A program made the translations under genes and the position numbers. The notes below the pieces were generated by a model. It was not told the DNA's origin, did not search any database, and saw nothing but the letters and a program-made list of their open reading frames with translations. From Acidobacteriota bacterium (lineage in GTDB: Bacteria > Acidobacteriota > Terriglobia > Bryobacterales > Bryobacteraceae): a stretch of 53,920 nt of DNA. Below, piece after piece: positions 31,948-40,347 of this stretch. Each line of letters begins with the position of its first letter. Within the stretch, counting starts at the first letter, position 1. Location: assembly GCA_018268935.1 (NCBI GenBank), contig JAFDVS010000018.1:1-53920 (forward strand), read 5' to 3'.

Positions 31948-33540
31948 ATGAAGAGTCTCATCGGTGCAGCGAAAGTTGCTTTCTGGTGCGCCGCCCTGAC
32001 TATCCCATTGCATGCCCAACTGTTGTTAACCGGGCCCAATGTGATGACATTTACAACCACATCTGGCGGCTCGAACCCGGCTGCGCAAACACTGTTGGTC
32101 CGGCACACGGGCGACACGGCGAAGGCGTTCACGGTCGGCGTGTCGACGATCACTGGAGGAAACTGGCTGAGTGCGTCGATCGGGAGCGGCACTACGCCGG
32201 CCCGGCTGAGCATCACCGCTACCCCGCAAGGTCTGGCGCCGGGCGTGTATGGCGGCACGGTGCTGATCAATTCGGCGGGAGTGCCTTCGGCGCGGGTGGA
32301 TGTAACGCTGGCGGTAGTGGCCACGGCGCAACTTTCGGCTTCGCCAAGCACGCTCGCGTTTAACCGGCAATTGGGATCGGACGCGGGCGCGACGGAGCAA
32401 TTGGTGTTTGTTTCCAGCTCCGGCTCGGCGGCGACGATCACGGCAACGCCATCGACGACGGACGGCGGTTCGTGGCTGCAGGCGAGTGTGGCCGGGTCGA
32501 CGACGCCTGGTGTGGTGGCTGTTCGGATCAACCCGGCAGGCTTGGCGGCCGGCAGCTACAACGGATCGGTGGCGATCGCGGCGCAGGGCCTGACCACCTT
32601 GACCGTGCCCGTTTCGCTGACGGTGAGCAACATTCCGTTCCTGCAACTGAACCCGGCATCGCTGAATCTGGCGGCGCTGCGCAACGGGCCGGCCGTGACG
32701 CAATCGGTGACATTGACGCCGAGTACGAGCGCGCTGCCGTTTACGGTGAATGTGTCGACGGCAACCGGTGGCAACTGGCTGGTGGTGACTCCGCTCAATG
32801 GCGCTGCTCCGGGCAACCTGGATGTATCCGCCAACCCGAGCGGGCTGCCGGCGGGGTTGTATTCGGGCACGATTCAATTGACGGTGCCGGGAGCGGCGAA
32901 TCCTTCGCTGAGTATCCCGGTGTCCTTTACGGTTACGGATTTTCCGGTGATTAGCGTGAACCAGCGGTCGCTGTCGGCGACGATAGCGCTGGATCCGACG
33001 AAGCCTGCACCAACGCAGGAACTGACACCGATTCAGGTTTCGGCGACAACAGCAGGCACGACATACACGGTTTCGGCCAGGACGCTGAACGGCGGAACCT
33101 GGTTGGCCGTGGGGCCGGCGAGCGCGGCGACAAACGGCACCGTTACTTCGCTGGTGGATGCAACCGGGCTTGCTTCCGGGACGTATCGCGGCGAAATTAC
33201 GGTGAGCGGGCCGGGGAATAGCCTCACTATTCCGGTGACGCTGACGGTGACCAGCAGTGCGCAACTGACGGTGGATCCGCCGACGGTGACCTTCAATCTG
33301 CAGAAGGGGCAGACGTCGCCTTCGAACCAGGTGATTAATGTGGCCAGCACGGGTGCGGCTTTCGCGTTTCAATCGACGCTGACGTCGATTACGCCTGCGG
33401 GTGGTACGTGGTTGAGTGGTGGTGTGGCCACCGGAACTACGCCCGCATCGCTGACCTTGGGTATCAATTCAGCGGCAGCGGCAGCACTGGCGAACGGCAC
33501 GTACAATGCGACACTGACGTTCGGCGGGCAGACGGAGTGA
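31948..33540 (+). CDS. Giant Ig-repeat secreted protein, N-terminal part (frameshifted)
   Basis: 530 codons before a premature TGA. The signal peptide 'MKSLIGAAKVAFWCAALTIP' is preceded by GGAGG at 31934-31938, fixing the ATG at 31948. Five tandem domains of about 95-100 residues follow, each with a 'GGNWL' or 'GGTWL' tryptophan strand, then 'GLAPGVYGGTV' or 'GLPAGLYSGTI' and an ending 'IPVSFTV'. These look like the BACON-type Ig domains of large acidobacterial surface proteins. The fifth domain breaks off just before its last strand, and that strand ('TVNVVLNVSD') is found in the -1 frame immediately downstream, so this and the next entry were one gene. The leader 31745-31947 has only a weak AGCCT-CAC-AGGCT hairpin. 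Confidence 0.85.
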   Translation: MKSLIGAAKVAFWCAALTIPLHAQLLLTGPNVMTFTTTSGGSNPAAQTLLVRHTGDTAKAFTVGVSTITGGNWLSASIGSGTTPARLSITATPQGLAPGVYGGTVLINSAGVPSARVDVTLAVVATAQLSASPSTLAFNRQLGSDAGATEQLVFVSSSGSAATITATPSTTDGGSWLQASVAGSTTPGVVAVRINPAGLAAGSYNGSVAIAAQGLTTLTVPVSLTVSNIPFLQLNPASLNLAALRNGPAVTQSVTLTPSTSALPFTVNVSTATGGNWLVVTPLNGAAPGNLDVSANPSGLPAGLYSGTIQLTVPGAANPSLSIPVSFTVTDFPVISVNQRSLSATIALDPTKPAPTQELTPIQVSATTAGTTYTVSARTLNGGTWLAVGPASAATNGTVTSLVDATGLASGTYRGEITVSGPGNSLTIPVTLTVTSSAQLTVDPPTVTFNLQKGQTSPSNQVINVASTGAAFAFQSTLTSITPAGGTWLSGGVATGTTPASLTLGINSAAAAALANGTYNATLTFGGQTE

Positions 33541-35867
33541 CTCCGGCGCCGCCAACGAACCCGACGGTGAACGTGGTGTTGAACGTGTCGGATAATCCGC
33601 TGTTCAACGTGAGCCCGCAGACGCTGGATTTCGTTGTGCCTGTGAACAGCGCACCACCGGCGTTGCGGCCGATCGCGGTGACGGCGACGGACAACAGCTC
33701 GCGTGCATTTACGGCGACTCCTTCCACCACTTCCGGTGGAAGCTGGCTGCTGATCGGGCCGGCCGGCAATACGCCGGCGAACCTGAACGTTGGTGTGTCG
33801 CCGCTCGGTTTGGGCGTTGGCGTGTATGAGGGCTCGATTCAAGTGAGCGTGCCTTCGCTCTCGCCGAATCCGCAGACGGTGCGCGTGCGGCTGATCATTC
33901 AGCCGGCGACGACGATCGCGGCCGCGCCTGCGTCGCTTTCCTTTACGCAGTCGAGCGGCGGAGCACCACCGGCGGCGCAGACAATCAATGTGACGAGCAG
34001 CGGCACGGCGAGCTACACCGTAACCACTGCGACGGCAACGGGCGGCGGATGGCTGAGCGTGAATCCGACGGGCGGCTCGGCGCCGGGCGCGCTGACTGTT
34101 TCGGTGAACGGCAGTTCGCTGGCGGCGGGCACCTATACGGGTTCGATTGGGATCTCGTCATCGGACGTGAACAACGGGCCGGTGGTGATTCCGGTGACTT
34201 TCACGGTGACCGCTCCGGCTCTGACGCTGACGCCTGCATCGGTGACGTTGCTGGCAACACCCGGATCGACGACACCGGTGACGCAGCAGGTGGCTGTGGC
34301 CGCGGGCACGTCCGCATTTGTGGCCCAGCCGAGCACGACGAGCGGCGGCAACTGGCTGACCGTGAATCCGCAGACGGGCACGGCGCCTTCGAATGTGACC
34401 ATCACGGCCAATCCTACCGGACTGCCCGCCGGCACGTATCAAGGCTTCGTGACGTTCACCGCGGCTGGTGTGGCGAACAGCCCGCAGACGCTGTCGGTGG
34501 TGTTGAATGTGGCCACCGCGCCGCCTCCGGGACGGCAGGTGCTGAGCCAGATCGCCGATGGCGCGGGTTGGAAGACAACCATTACCCTCGTCAATCTCGA
34601 CACGGTTCCGGCGACGTTCACGCTGAGCTTCTATGCGAGCGACGGCACCATTCTGCGGTTGCCGATTGAAGGCGAGACCGGACGGTTGGAAGCGATCACA
34701 CGCGTCATTCCCGTGGGTGGATCGCGGACGATCATCACGGCGGGCACGGACACTGCGTTGTCGCAGGGCTGGGCGGAACTGAGCAGCACGCAGCAGGTAA
34801 GCGGGCTGGGCGTGTTCCGGCAGCGAGTGACGGGACGGCCGGATCAGGAAGCGGGCGTGTCGGTGACGACATCCACGTCGCGCTTCGTGCTGCCGTTCGA
34901 CAACACGCAGGGCTTCGTTTCCTCGATGGCGCTGGTGAACACGAACGCATCGTTGTCGCGCGCGGTGAACGCAACGCCTCGGGAAGAGGCGGGCAATACG
35001 CTGCTGGGCGATAGCGTGAATCTGCCGTCGCGTGGCCACACGGCGTTTGAAATGGCGCAGCGCTTCCCGTCGATGGCGGGACGTCGCGGGTCGGCGGAGT
35101 TTGTCTCGGCCGGCGCGGACTTCACGGCGCTGGGGCTGCGGTTCAATCCGGGCGGAGCATTCACTTCGCTGCCCGCCTTGGATGTGCCGCAAACGGTCAG
35201 CGGGGCTCCGGTGACGTCGGTGATTTCGCAGATTGCCGATGGCGGCGGGGAATGGAAGACAACCATCACGCTGGTGAATCTGGATACGGTGGCGGCTCCG
35301 TTCACGCTGCGCTTCTGGGGGCAGCAGGGGGCATCGCTGACACTGCCGATTGCCGGCGGGAATCCGACCGAGGTCATTGAAGGGACGATTCCGGTGGGCG
35401 GAACCCGCGTCATCGAAACGCAGGGCGGCGCGACGCCGCTGGTGCAGGGATGGGCGGAACTTTCCACCACGCGCCACATCGGTGGACTGGCTGTGTTCCG
35501 GCAACGGGCATCGGGACGCGCGGATCAGGAGGCGGCGGTGTCACTGACCGCCACTGGAACGCGCTTCGTGCTGCCGTTCGACAACCTGGACAACTTCGTC
35601 ACTTCGATGGCGCTGGTGAATTCGAGCGCGACGATTGGGGCGACGGTGAACGTGGTGATCCGTGATGAAGCCGGACAACAGATCGGCACGGATACGATCA
35701 CGCTGACCGGGCGCGGCCAGACGGCGTTCGAACTGCGGACGCGGATGGCTTCCACGCAGAACCGGCGCGGGACCGCGGAGTTTACTTCGACTTCGCAGAT
35801 CACGGGCCTGGGACTGCGGTTCAATCCGGGTGGCGCGTTCACTTCGTTCCCGGTGTTGAAGCGGTAG
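33537..35867 (+). CDS. Giant Ig-repeat secreted protein, C-terminal part (other frame)
   Basis: About 776 codons continuing the same protein in the -1 frame. It completes repeat 5, adds repeats 6-8 ('VSPQTLDFVVP', 'APASLSFTQSSGG', 'LTPASVTLLATPG'), then two copies of a ~210-residue module. Each copy starts 'SQIADG...WKTTITLVNLDT', passes 'VFRQR-x-GR-DQEA', 'RFVLPFDN', and ends 'LGLRFNPGGAFTS'. This double C-terminal module recurs on large Solibacter-type secreted proteins as far as I recall; it may be an anchoring or recognition region. A GTG at 33537 overlaps the upstream TGA as GTGA, so re-initiation is conceivable, but the break within a domain argues for a frameshift or sequencing error. 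The frame itself is open from 33408. Confidence 0.8.
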   Translation: MTPAPPTNPTVNVVLNVSDNPLFNVSPQTLDFVVPVNSAPPALRPIAVTATDNSSRAFTATPSTTSGGSWLLIGPAGNTPANLNVGVSPLGLGVGVYEGSIQVSVPSLSPNPQTVRVRLIIQPATTIAAAPASLSFTQSSGGAPPAAQTINVTSSGTASYTVTTATATGGGWLSVNPTGGSAPGALTVSVNGSSLAAGTYTGSIGISSSDVNNGPVVIPVTFTVTAPALTLTPASVTLLATPGSTTPVTQQVAVAAGTSAFVAQPSTTSGGNWLTVNPQTGTAPSNVTITANPTGLPAGTYQGFVTFTAAGVANSPQTLSVVLNVATAPPPGRQVLSQIADGAGWKTTITLVNLDTVPATFTLSFYASDGTILRLPIEGETGRLEAITRVIPVGGSRTIITAGTDTALSQGWAELSSTQQVSGLGVFRQRVTGRPDQEAGVSVTTSTSRFVLPFDNTQGFVSSMALVNTNASLSRAVNATPREEAGNTLLGDSVNLPSRGHTAFEMAQRFPSMAGRRGSAEFVSAGADFTALGLRFNPGGAFTSLPALDVPQTVSGAPVTSVISQIADGGGEWKTTITLVNLDTVAAPFTLRFWGQQGASLTLPIAGGNPTEVIEGTIPVGGTRVIETQGGATPLVQGWAELSTTRHIGGLAVFRQRASGRADQEAAVSLTATGTRFVLPFDNLDNFVTSMALVNSSATIGATVNVVIRDEAGQQIGTDTITLTGRGQTAFELRTRMASTQNRRGTAEFTSTSQITGLGLRFNPGGAFTSFPVLKR

Positions 35868-35897
35868 AAGACAGAAGTTAGAAGTTTGAAGTTAGAA

Positions 35898-35931
35898 GGG
35901 CGTTCGGGCAGTTTGCCTGGACGCCCTTTTT
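35898..35931 (+). terminator. Rho-independent terminator of the Ig-repeat gene
   Basis: GGGCGT (35898-35903) pairs with ACGCCC (35921-35926) around an inner GGGCA/TGCC hairpin, followed by five T residues (35927-35931). It lies 30 bases past the stop at 35867. A small direct repeat of GAAGTTA-like units (35875-35897) lies between stop and hairpin. The T run overlaps the stop codon of the convergent gene. Confidence 0.85.
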
Positions 35932-37109
35932 CACTTCGCCTTGAGCGGGCGGCTGATGAGCATTTTCAATTTTGATTTTTTGCCGGTAAGCTGGCGGGCG
36001 AGGATGTCTTCTTCGGTGAAACGCGCGAGGAGGACTTCGCCGTCGGTCTTGCGATTGCGGTCGTAGGAAATGTAGATGGTTCCATCGGGGGCTTGGAAAC
36101 CGTCGGGGTACGAGATGCCTTTGCGCTCGTCAAGCATGAGGCCGCCTTGCCAGGTTGCGCCGTCGTCATCGGAGAGCCATGCGGTAAGCTTGCTGCGCCC
36201 TTCGTGCGTGTCGATGGTGTCGCCGTGTTTGATGAGCAGCAAGCGGCCGGAGGCAAGCCGCCGGAGATGGAAGCGCGCGGCGGGATGCTGGATGGCGGCG
36301 TTTTCGGGCGGGCTCCAGGTGTTGCCTTTGTCTGTGGAGAAGCTTTGCATCAGGCCTTTCGATGTGCGCGCGAGCATCCACAGGCTGCCGTCTTTGCGCT
36401 CGACGAACATGTGTTCGTCCCAATTGGGGTTGGGGTAAGCGACGTGGCCGAGGCGTTGCCATGTTGCGCCTTCGTCAGTGGAGCGGAACGTGTTGGCGCC
36501 GCGCACGGGATCGAGGTCTTTGAATGCGCCTTTGAAAATGCCGAACCCTTCGTGATTGAGGGAAACGGGAAGCAGCCATTCGCCGGTGGAGAGGATGGTG
36601 GGCTTGTTGAGGGTGAAGCCGTGCCAGATGCGTTTCGGTGCCGACCACGTGGGCTCGGCGGCATCGGGGTTTTCGCTGACGGATGCCCAGACTCCGGAGC
36701 GTCCATCGAATTGCATCATCGACTGATTGAAGAAGAGCCAGAGACGGCCTTTGGGATCGGTCCAGAGATTGCCGACAAGGACGCTGCGGAACATCGGCAG
36801 GGTGTTCGATTGAGAGTTGATGACGAGGCGCGGCTTCGACCAGGTTTCACCATCGTCGTCGCTGGTGGCGAGAACGAAGAAAGCTTTGGGGCCGTCTTCG
36901 CCGGCGACCCAGCAGGCCCAGATGCGGCCCTTCGGTGTGCGGGAGATGCCGATGGTCATCCCGTAATCGAGCTTGTCGTAATCGTAGTCCGGCAGCGGCG
37001 AGGTGTTGAGTTTGGGCGGAATGAGCGCCAGATCGGCGATCTTCTCCATGGCCTGTTCCGGGCTTTGCGCGAGGGCCGCCGCGGCCGTGAGCAGGAGATA
37101 GGCGAGCAC
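35931..37109 (-). CDS. Exported sialidase-like (BNR/Asp-box) protein
   Basis: A 392-aa protein with a signal peptide ('[15 protein letters not shown]') and at least four Asp boxes ('[11 protein letters not shown]', 'STDEGATW', 'STDKGNTW', 'SDDDGATW') that mark the blades of a six-bladed sialidase propeller. '[11 protein letters not shown]' near residue 57 could hold the first of the arginine triad. The likely role is glycoside hydrolysis or glycan binding in the periplasm; sialic acid itself is not assured. The start is a GTG directly after the TGA of the preceding dehydrogenase gene (TGAGTG), so translation is coupled. No other start is available with the signal peptide. Confidence 0.85.
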   Translation of the reverse strand: MLAYLLLTAAAALAQSPEQAMEKIADLALIPPKLNTSPLPDYDYDKLDYGMTIGISRTPKGRIWACWVAGEDGPKAFFVLATSDDDGETWSKPRLVINSQSNTLPMFRSVLVGNLWTDPKGRLWLFFNQSMMQFDGRSGVWASVSENPDAAEPTWSAPKRIWHGFTLNKPTILSTGEWLLPVSLNHEGFGIFKGAFKDLDPVRGANTFRSTDEGATWQRLGHVAYPNPNWDEHMFVERKDGSLWMLARTSKGLMQSFSTDKGNTWSPPENAAIQHPAARFHLRRLASGRLLLIKHGDTIDTHEGRSKLTAWLSDDDGATWQGGLMLDERKGISYPDGFQAPDGTIYISYDRNRKTDGEVLLARFTEEDILARQLTGKKSKLKMLISRPLKAK

Positions 37110-38111
37110 TCAGTAGCCCTTTATCTTGTCGACCACGTTGCGGAGCGGTTCGTCTTTGGCGAAGCGGGCGACGTTGTCGAGCACGAGTTCCCGGTAGCGC
37201 GCCCCGACTCCGTCAGAAACCGTGGCGATGTGCGGCGTGATGAGCACGTTTTCGAACTTCCAGAGGGCGTGGCCTTTGGGGAGAGGCTCCGGATCGGTAA
37301 CATCGAGGCCGGCGCCTTCGATGCGCTTGGAATCGAGGGCTTTGACCAGCGCGTTGGTGTCGTAGAGCTTGCCGCGGGAAACGGCGATGAAGTAAGCGCC
37401 GCGTTTCATCAGTTCGAATTGCTTCTCACCGACCATCTTTTCGCTTTGCGGTGTGTGCGGCGCGGAGATGAAGACGACGTCGGCGAGTGGCAGGACGGTG
37501 TCGATACGATCTGGAGGGACGACGCGGGAGATGGCGGGATGGAAGGAGATGTCTTTGGGATCGACTCCGATGACGGTCATGCCGAAGGCGTGGGCGCGGG
37601 TGGCTATCTGCGAGCCGATGCCTCCAACACCAATGACGACGGCTGTCTTGCCGCGCAGTTCGATGGCTTTCCATGCGCCTTTGGGCCACTCTTCCTTGGT
37701 GCGATCGACGGCGGCGCGATTGATGCCGCGCGTGAGCGAGAGCAGCAGGGCGAAGGCGTGATCGGCGATTTCCGGGCCCTGGATGATTTTTCCGTTGGTG
37801 AGGGTGACGTTGGAGTTGATGAACTCGGGGAAGCGATTTCGTTCGACACCTGCGCTGTAGATATGGACCCACTTCAACTTTTTGGCGGCGCTGAAGATGG
37901 CGGGAGTGATCTCACCGAGGATGGCGTCCGCGTCGGCGACCACCTGAAGCATGTTGTCGGGGCGGCCTTCGACGAAGGTGACGTTGGGGGCAAGCTGCTT
38001 CATGTCGGGGATGTAGGAGATGCCTCGGCCAGTGACTACGATTTTCTTCGGAGTCTGGGGGAATGCCGGCAATGTGAGAGCGAGCAGAAGGAGTGCGTGG
38101 AAACGCGTCAT
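37110..38111 (-). CDS. D-2-hydroxyacid dehydrogenase with signal peptide
   Basis: A 333-aa NAD-dependent D-isomer-specific 2-hydroxyacid dehydrogenase. Nucleotide motif GVGGIG (161-166), Arg246 in 'VSRGKLYD', Glu275 in 'DVTDPEP' and His294 in 'TPHIA' form the full active site. The unusual part is the N-terminus: 'MTRFHALLLLALTLPAFPQT' looks like a cleavable Sec signal, placing an NAD enzyme outside the cytoplasm. There is no downstream Met that would leave an intact catalytic domain without it: the first beta strand 'KKIVVTGRG' begins at residue 22. It is coupled to the sialidase-like gene that follows. The substrate is unknown. Confidence 0.88.
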   Translation of the reverse strand: MTRFHALLLLALTLPAFPQTPKKIVVTGRGISYIPDMKQLAPNVTFVEGRPDNMLQVVADADAILGEITPAIFSAAKKLKWVHIYSAGVERNRFPEFINSNVTLTNGKIIQGPEIADHAFALLLSLTRGINRAAVDRTKEEWPKGAWKAIELRGKTAVVIGVGGIGSQIATRAHAFGMTVIGVDPKDISFHPAISRVVPPDRIDTVLPLADVVFISAPHTPQSEKMVGEKQFELMKRGAYFIAVSRGKLYDTNALVKALDSKRIEGAGLDVTDPEPLPKGHALWKFENVLITPHIATVSDGVGARYRELVLDNVARFAKDEPLRNVVDKIKGY

Positions 38112-38155
38112 AAGAGGGGATTGTATCGCTGTTTGGTGGCGACCGCTGTGTCCGG

Positions 38156-38800
38156 TTAGTTGTGGATGAGACCCTGGCGAATCGCGAAGCGGACGAGATC
38201 GGCGCTGGAGCGCAACTGGAGTTTACGGAAGATGCGGTTGCGATGAGCGTCAATGGTATAGACGCTGACGTTCAGCTCCGTGGAGATTTCCTTTGCGGTC
38301 TTGCCCTCGGCCAAGCGATGAAACACTTCGCTCTCGCGAGAGGTGAGGAGATCGAGCGGGCTGCCGACAAAGCGCTGGTAATCGGAGAGGACGGTGTTGG
38401 AGACTCCGGGTGCGATGTAGCCATCGTTGTTGGCGACGGTGCGAATGGCGAGCAGAAGCTCGGCGTCGACGGCCTCTTTCAGCAGATAGCCCTTGGCGCC
38501 GGCACGCAGCGTTTCACGCACATAGTTGGAATCTTTGTGCATGGAGAGGATGAGAACATTCACTTCGGGCCAGTTTTGCGCCACCTTGCGGGTGACATCG
38601 ACACCATTCATGCCGGGCATGGCGACATCAAGCACGAGGAGATCTGGTTTGAGTTGGTGCACCATGTCGAGCGCCTCTTCGCCGGTGCCTGCTTCGCCAA
38701 TGACGTTGAACTCTTCGGGGTGTTTATCGAGGATGAGCCGGAAGCCGCGGCGAACCATAGCATGGTCGTCGGCGAGGAGAATGCGAATGGGACGTTTCAT
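38156..38800 (-). CDS. NarL/LuxR-family response regulator
   Basis: A 214-aa regulator. The receiver (1-125) has 'ILLADDHAMVRRG', phospho-Asp in 'LLVLDVAMPGMNG' and Lys in 'YLLKEAV'. The LuxR helix-turn-helix (about 145-210) has 'LTSRESEVFHRLAEGKTAKEISTELNVS' and 'TIDAHRNRIFRKL'. It is the partner of the histidine kinase directly upstream; the two frames overlap by 4 bases. A plausible target is the divergent SulP operon, where a direct repeat is found. Confidence 0.95.
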   Translation of the reverse strand: MKRPIRILLADDHAMVRRGFRLILDKHPEEFNVIGEAGTGEEALDMVHQLKPDLLVLDVAMPGMNGVDVTRKVAQNWPEVNVLILSMHKDSNYVRETLRAGAKGYLLKEAVDAELLLAIRTVANNDGYIAPGVSNTVLSDYQRFVGSPLDLLTSRESEVFHRLAEGKTAKEISTELNVSVYTIDAHRNRIFRKLQLRSSADLVRFAIRQGLIHN

Positions 38801-40182
38801 TGGGGAGCTCCTGCTGCAGTCCTTTCGGCTGGAATGGGAATGGCGGCCCGGATCTCCACTCCTTTGCCGGGACGCGATGCGACGGCGAGCGTGCCTCCTG
38901 CCGCCCGGGCTCGTTCTTTCATGCCAAGCAAGCCGAGGCCGAGGCTGGATGGCGCGGTGGGGAAGCCGCCGCCATCATCGGTAAGGGAGAGTTGGAGCGT
39001 CCCGTTGGCGCGATGGAGAGAAATGTCCACCATCTTTGCCATCGAGTGCCGGGATGTGTTGGTAAGCGCTTCCTGGGCGATGCGGAAGAGTTGCGTCTCC
39101 ACGTTGGGATCGAGCCGTTCCTGTGTGTTGCTGTGGTAATCGACGACAATGCCGGTGCGCTTGGAGAAGCCGTTGGCAAGATCGCGAAGCCCGGCATCGA
39201 GCCCGAAGTCATCGAGGATGCGCGGGCGCATGAGGTGCGACATCTCGCGGGCCGTCGACTGGGCTTCCTTGACCAGAGTGATGGCGTCTTCGATGTGTTC
39301 CTGGCTGGTGGAATCCGTGGGTTGGACGACGAGAAGCGTGGACTCGATCGCATTCAGTGTCTGGCCAAACTCGTCATGGATGTCCTGGGAGAAGCGGCGC
39401 GCGGCCTCTTCCTGTGCCGAGAGGGTGTGGAGCGAAAGCTTGGCAAGGTAGTCGGCGCCCTTTTCGAGGTTATGGAAGATGGCGTAGGAGACGGCGATAC
39501 AGGCGGCGGCGCAGACGGCGGCTAAGGCGAGGCCCATGAGGAAGAGGTTCTGGGCGCTGGTCATGGATGCTGCCGAGCTTTGCAATTGCGCGGCGCGTGC
39601 GGCGGCGACCTGATCGTAACTGGCGCCGGCGAGGCGTGCGGTGGCGGCGATGAATGCCCGGTGAAGGCTGGAGAGTTCGCTCGAGTTGCTGCGGCGAAGC
39701 GTAATGAGGTTGTCCGCCTCCTGAAACAGATTGAGGGCGGATTGCTCTACTTCGCGCCAGGCGGGGAGTTCGGAGGGGCTTGGTTTGCGGCCGATTGCAT
39801 CCTTGACGTTCAGGAGGATCTGGTCGCGCTGCGCAAGGAGAGGAGCGCGTAGCGTTTCGAGTTCGGCTCCGTGCTTCTTCTCCGCCATCGAGTAGAGCAG
39901 GACACCGAGGTTGCCCTGGTTGCGCAGCAGGCGATCAATGAGGCTCGTTTCCCGCAGGTTCTGTTCGGAAAGCAGTTCCGTCTCCGTTCCGATGCGTTTC
40001 ATGACGTGCAGTCCGAACCAGCCTGAGGCGACCATGGCGATGAGAACCAGGCCGAAACCAATGAGGAGCGTGCGCAGGAACCTGCGCTCAATGAGGTTGA
40101 AACGGTCCGCGCCGGTAGGGACGGATAGCACTTTACGAAATGGCATGAATGAAGATCTGCGGAGCGAAATATCCTTTTCCAT
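38797..40182 (-). CDS. NarX-like membrane sensor histidine kinase
   Basis: A 461-aa kinase numbered from the ATG at 40182. Two membrane helices (about 38-59 and 212-236) enclose a ~150-residue helical periplasmic sensor ('ETELLSEQNLRETSLIDRLLRNQG'), similar in style to four-helix-bundle CHASE3/NarX-type sensors. The HisKA_3 domain carries phospho-His269 in 'FSQDIHDEFGQTLN', and the HATPase has 'TDDGGGFP' and 'LGLLGMKERARAAGG'. The frame is open to an ATG at 40299 whose extra 39 residues look untypical and would cover a direct repeat, so I prefer 40182; ATG 40146 is also possible. It is co-transcribed with the response regulator. Confidence 0.92.
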   Translation of the reverse strand: MEKDISLRRSSFMPFRKVLSVPTGADRFNLIERRFLRTLLIGFGLVLIAMVASGWFGLHVMKRIGTETELLSEQNLRETSLIDRLLRNQGNLGVLLYSMAEKKHGAELETLRAPLLAQRDQILLNVKDAIGRKPSPSELPAWREVEQSALNLFQEADNLITLRRSNSSELSSLHRAFIAATARLAGASYDQVAAARAAQLQSSAASMTSAQNLFLMGLALAAVCAAACIAVSYAIFHNLEKGADYLAKLSLHTLSAQEEAARRFSQDIHDEFGQTLNAIESTLLVVQPTDSTSQEHIEDAITLVKEAQSTAREMSHLMRPRILDDFGLDAGLRDLANGFSKRTGIVVDYHSNTQERLDPNVETQLFRIAQEALTNTSRHSMAKMVDISLHRANGTLQLSLTDDGGGFPTAPSSLGLGLLGMKERARAAGGTLAVASRPGKGVEIRAAIPIPAERTAAGAPQ

Positions 40183-40213
40183 GATCTCAAAGAACGCCGG
40201 GGTAAAGGTATTC

Positions 40214-40297
40214 CGAAGTGCCTGTAGCGCGCGGTAGTGGGGAACTTGTAGGCCATGCGGGCGGCTTGCAGGAAGCGATGCGAATTGCCTGTAGTGC
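40214..40297. repeat. 17-bp direct repeat pair in the divergent promoter region
   Basis: CGAAGTGCCTGTAGCGC (40214-40230) and CGAATTGCCTGTAGTGC (40281-40297) match at 15 of 17 positions, with 67 bases between starts. They lie between the two-component genes and the SulP operon and may bind the NarL-type regulator. Confidence 0.45.
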
Positions 40298-40347
40298 ATT
40301 GAGGGGGCCTCAAATCCGGGTGAATCTCAGTCTTGAGGTGCAACCCC

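Noticed and set aside
36093..38159. A long open frame on the plus strand (688 codons)
   Set aside because: It covers two well-identified minus-strand genes and part of a third region; composition is Gly/Glu/Asp/Val-rich shadow sequence without domains.
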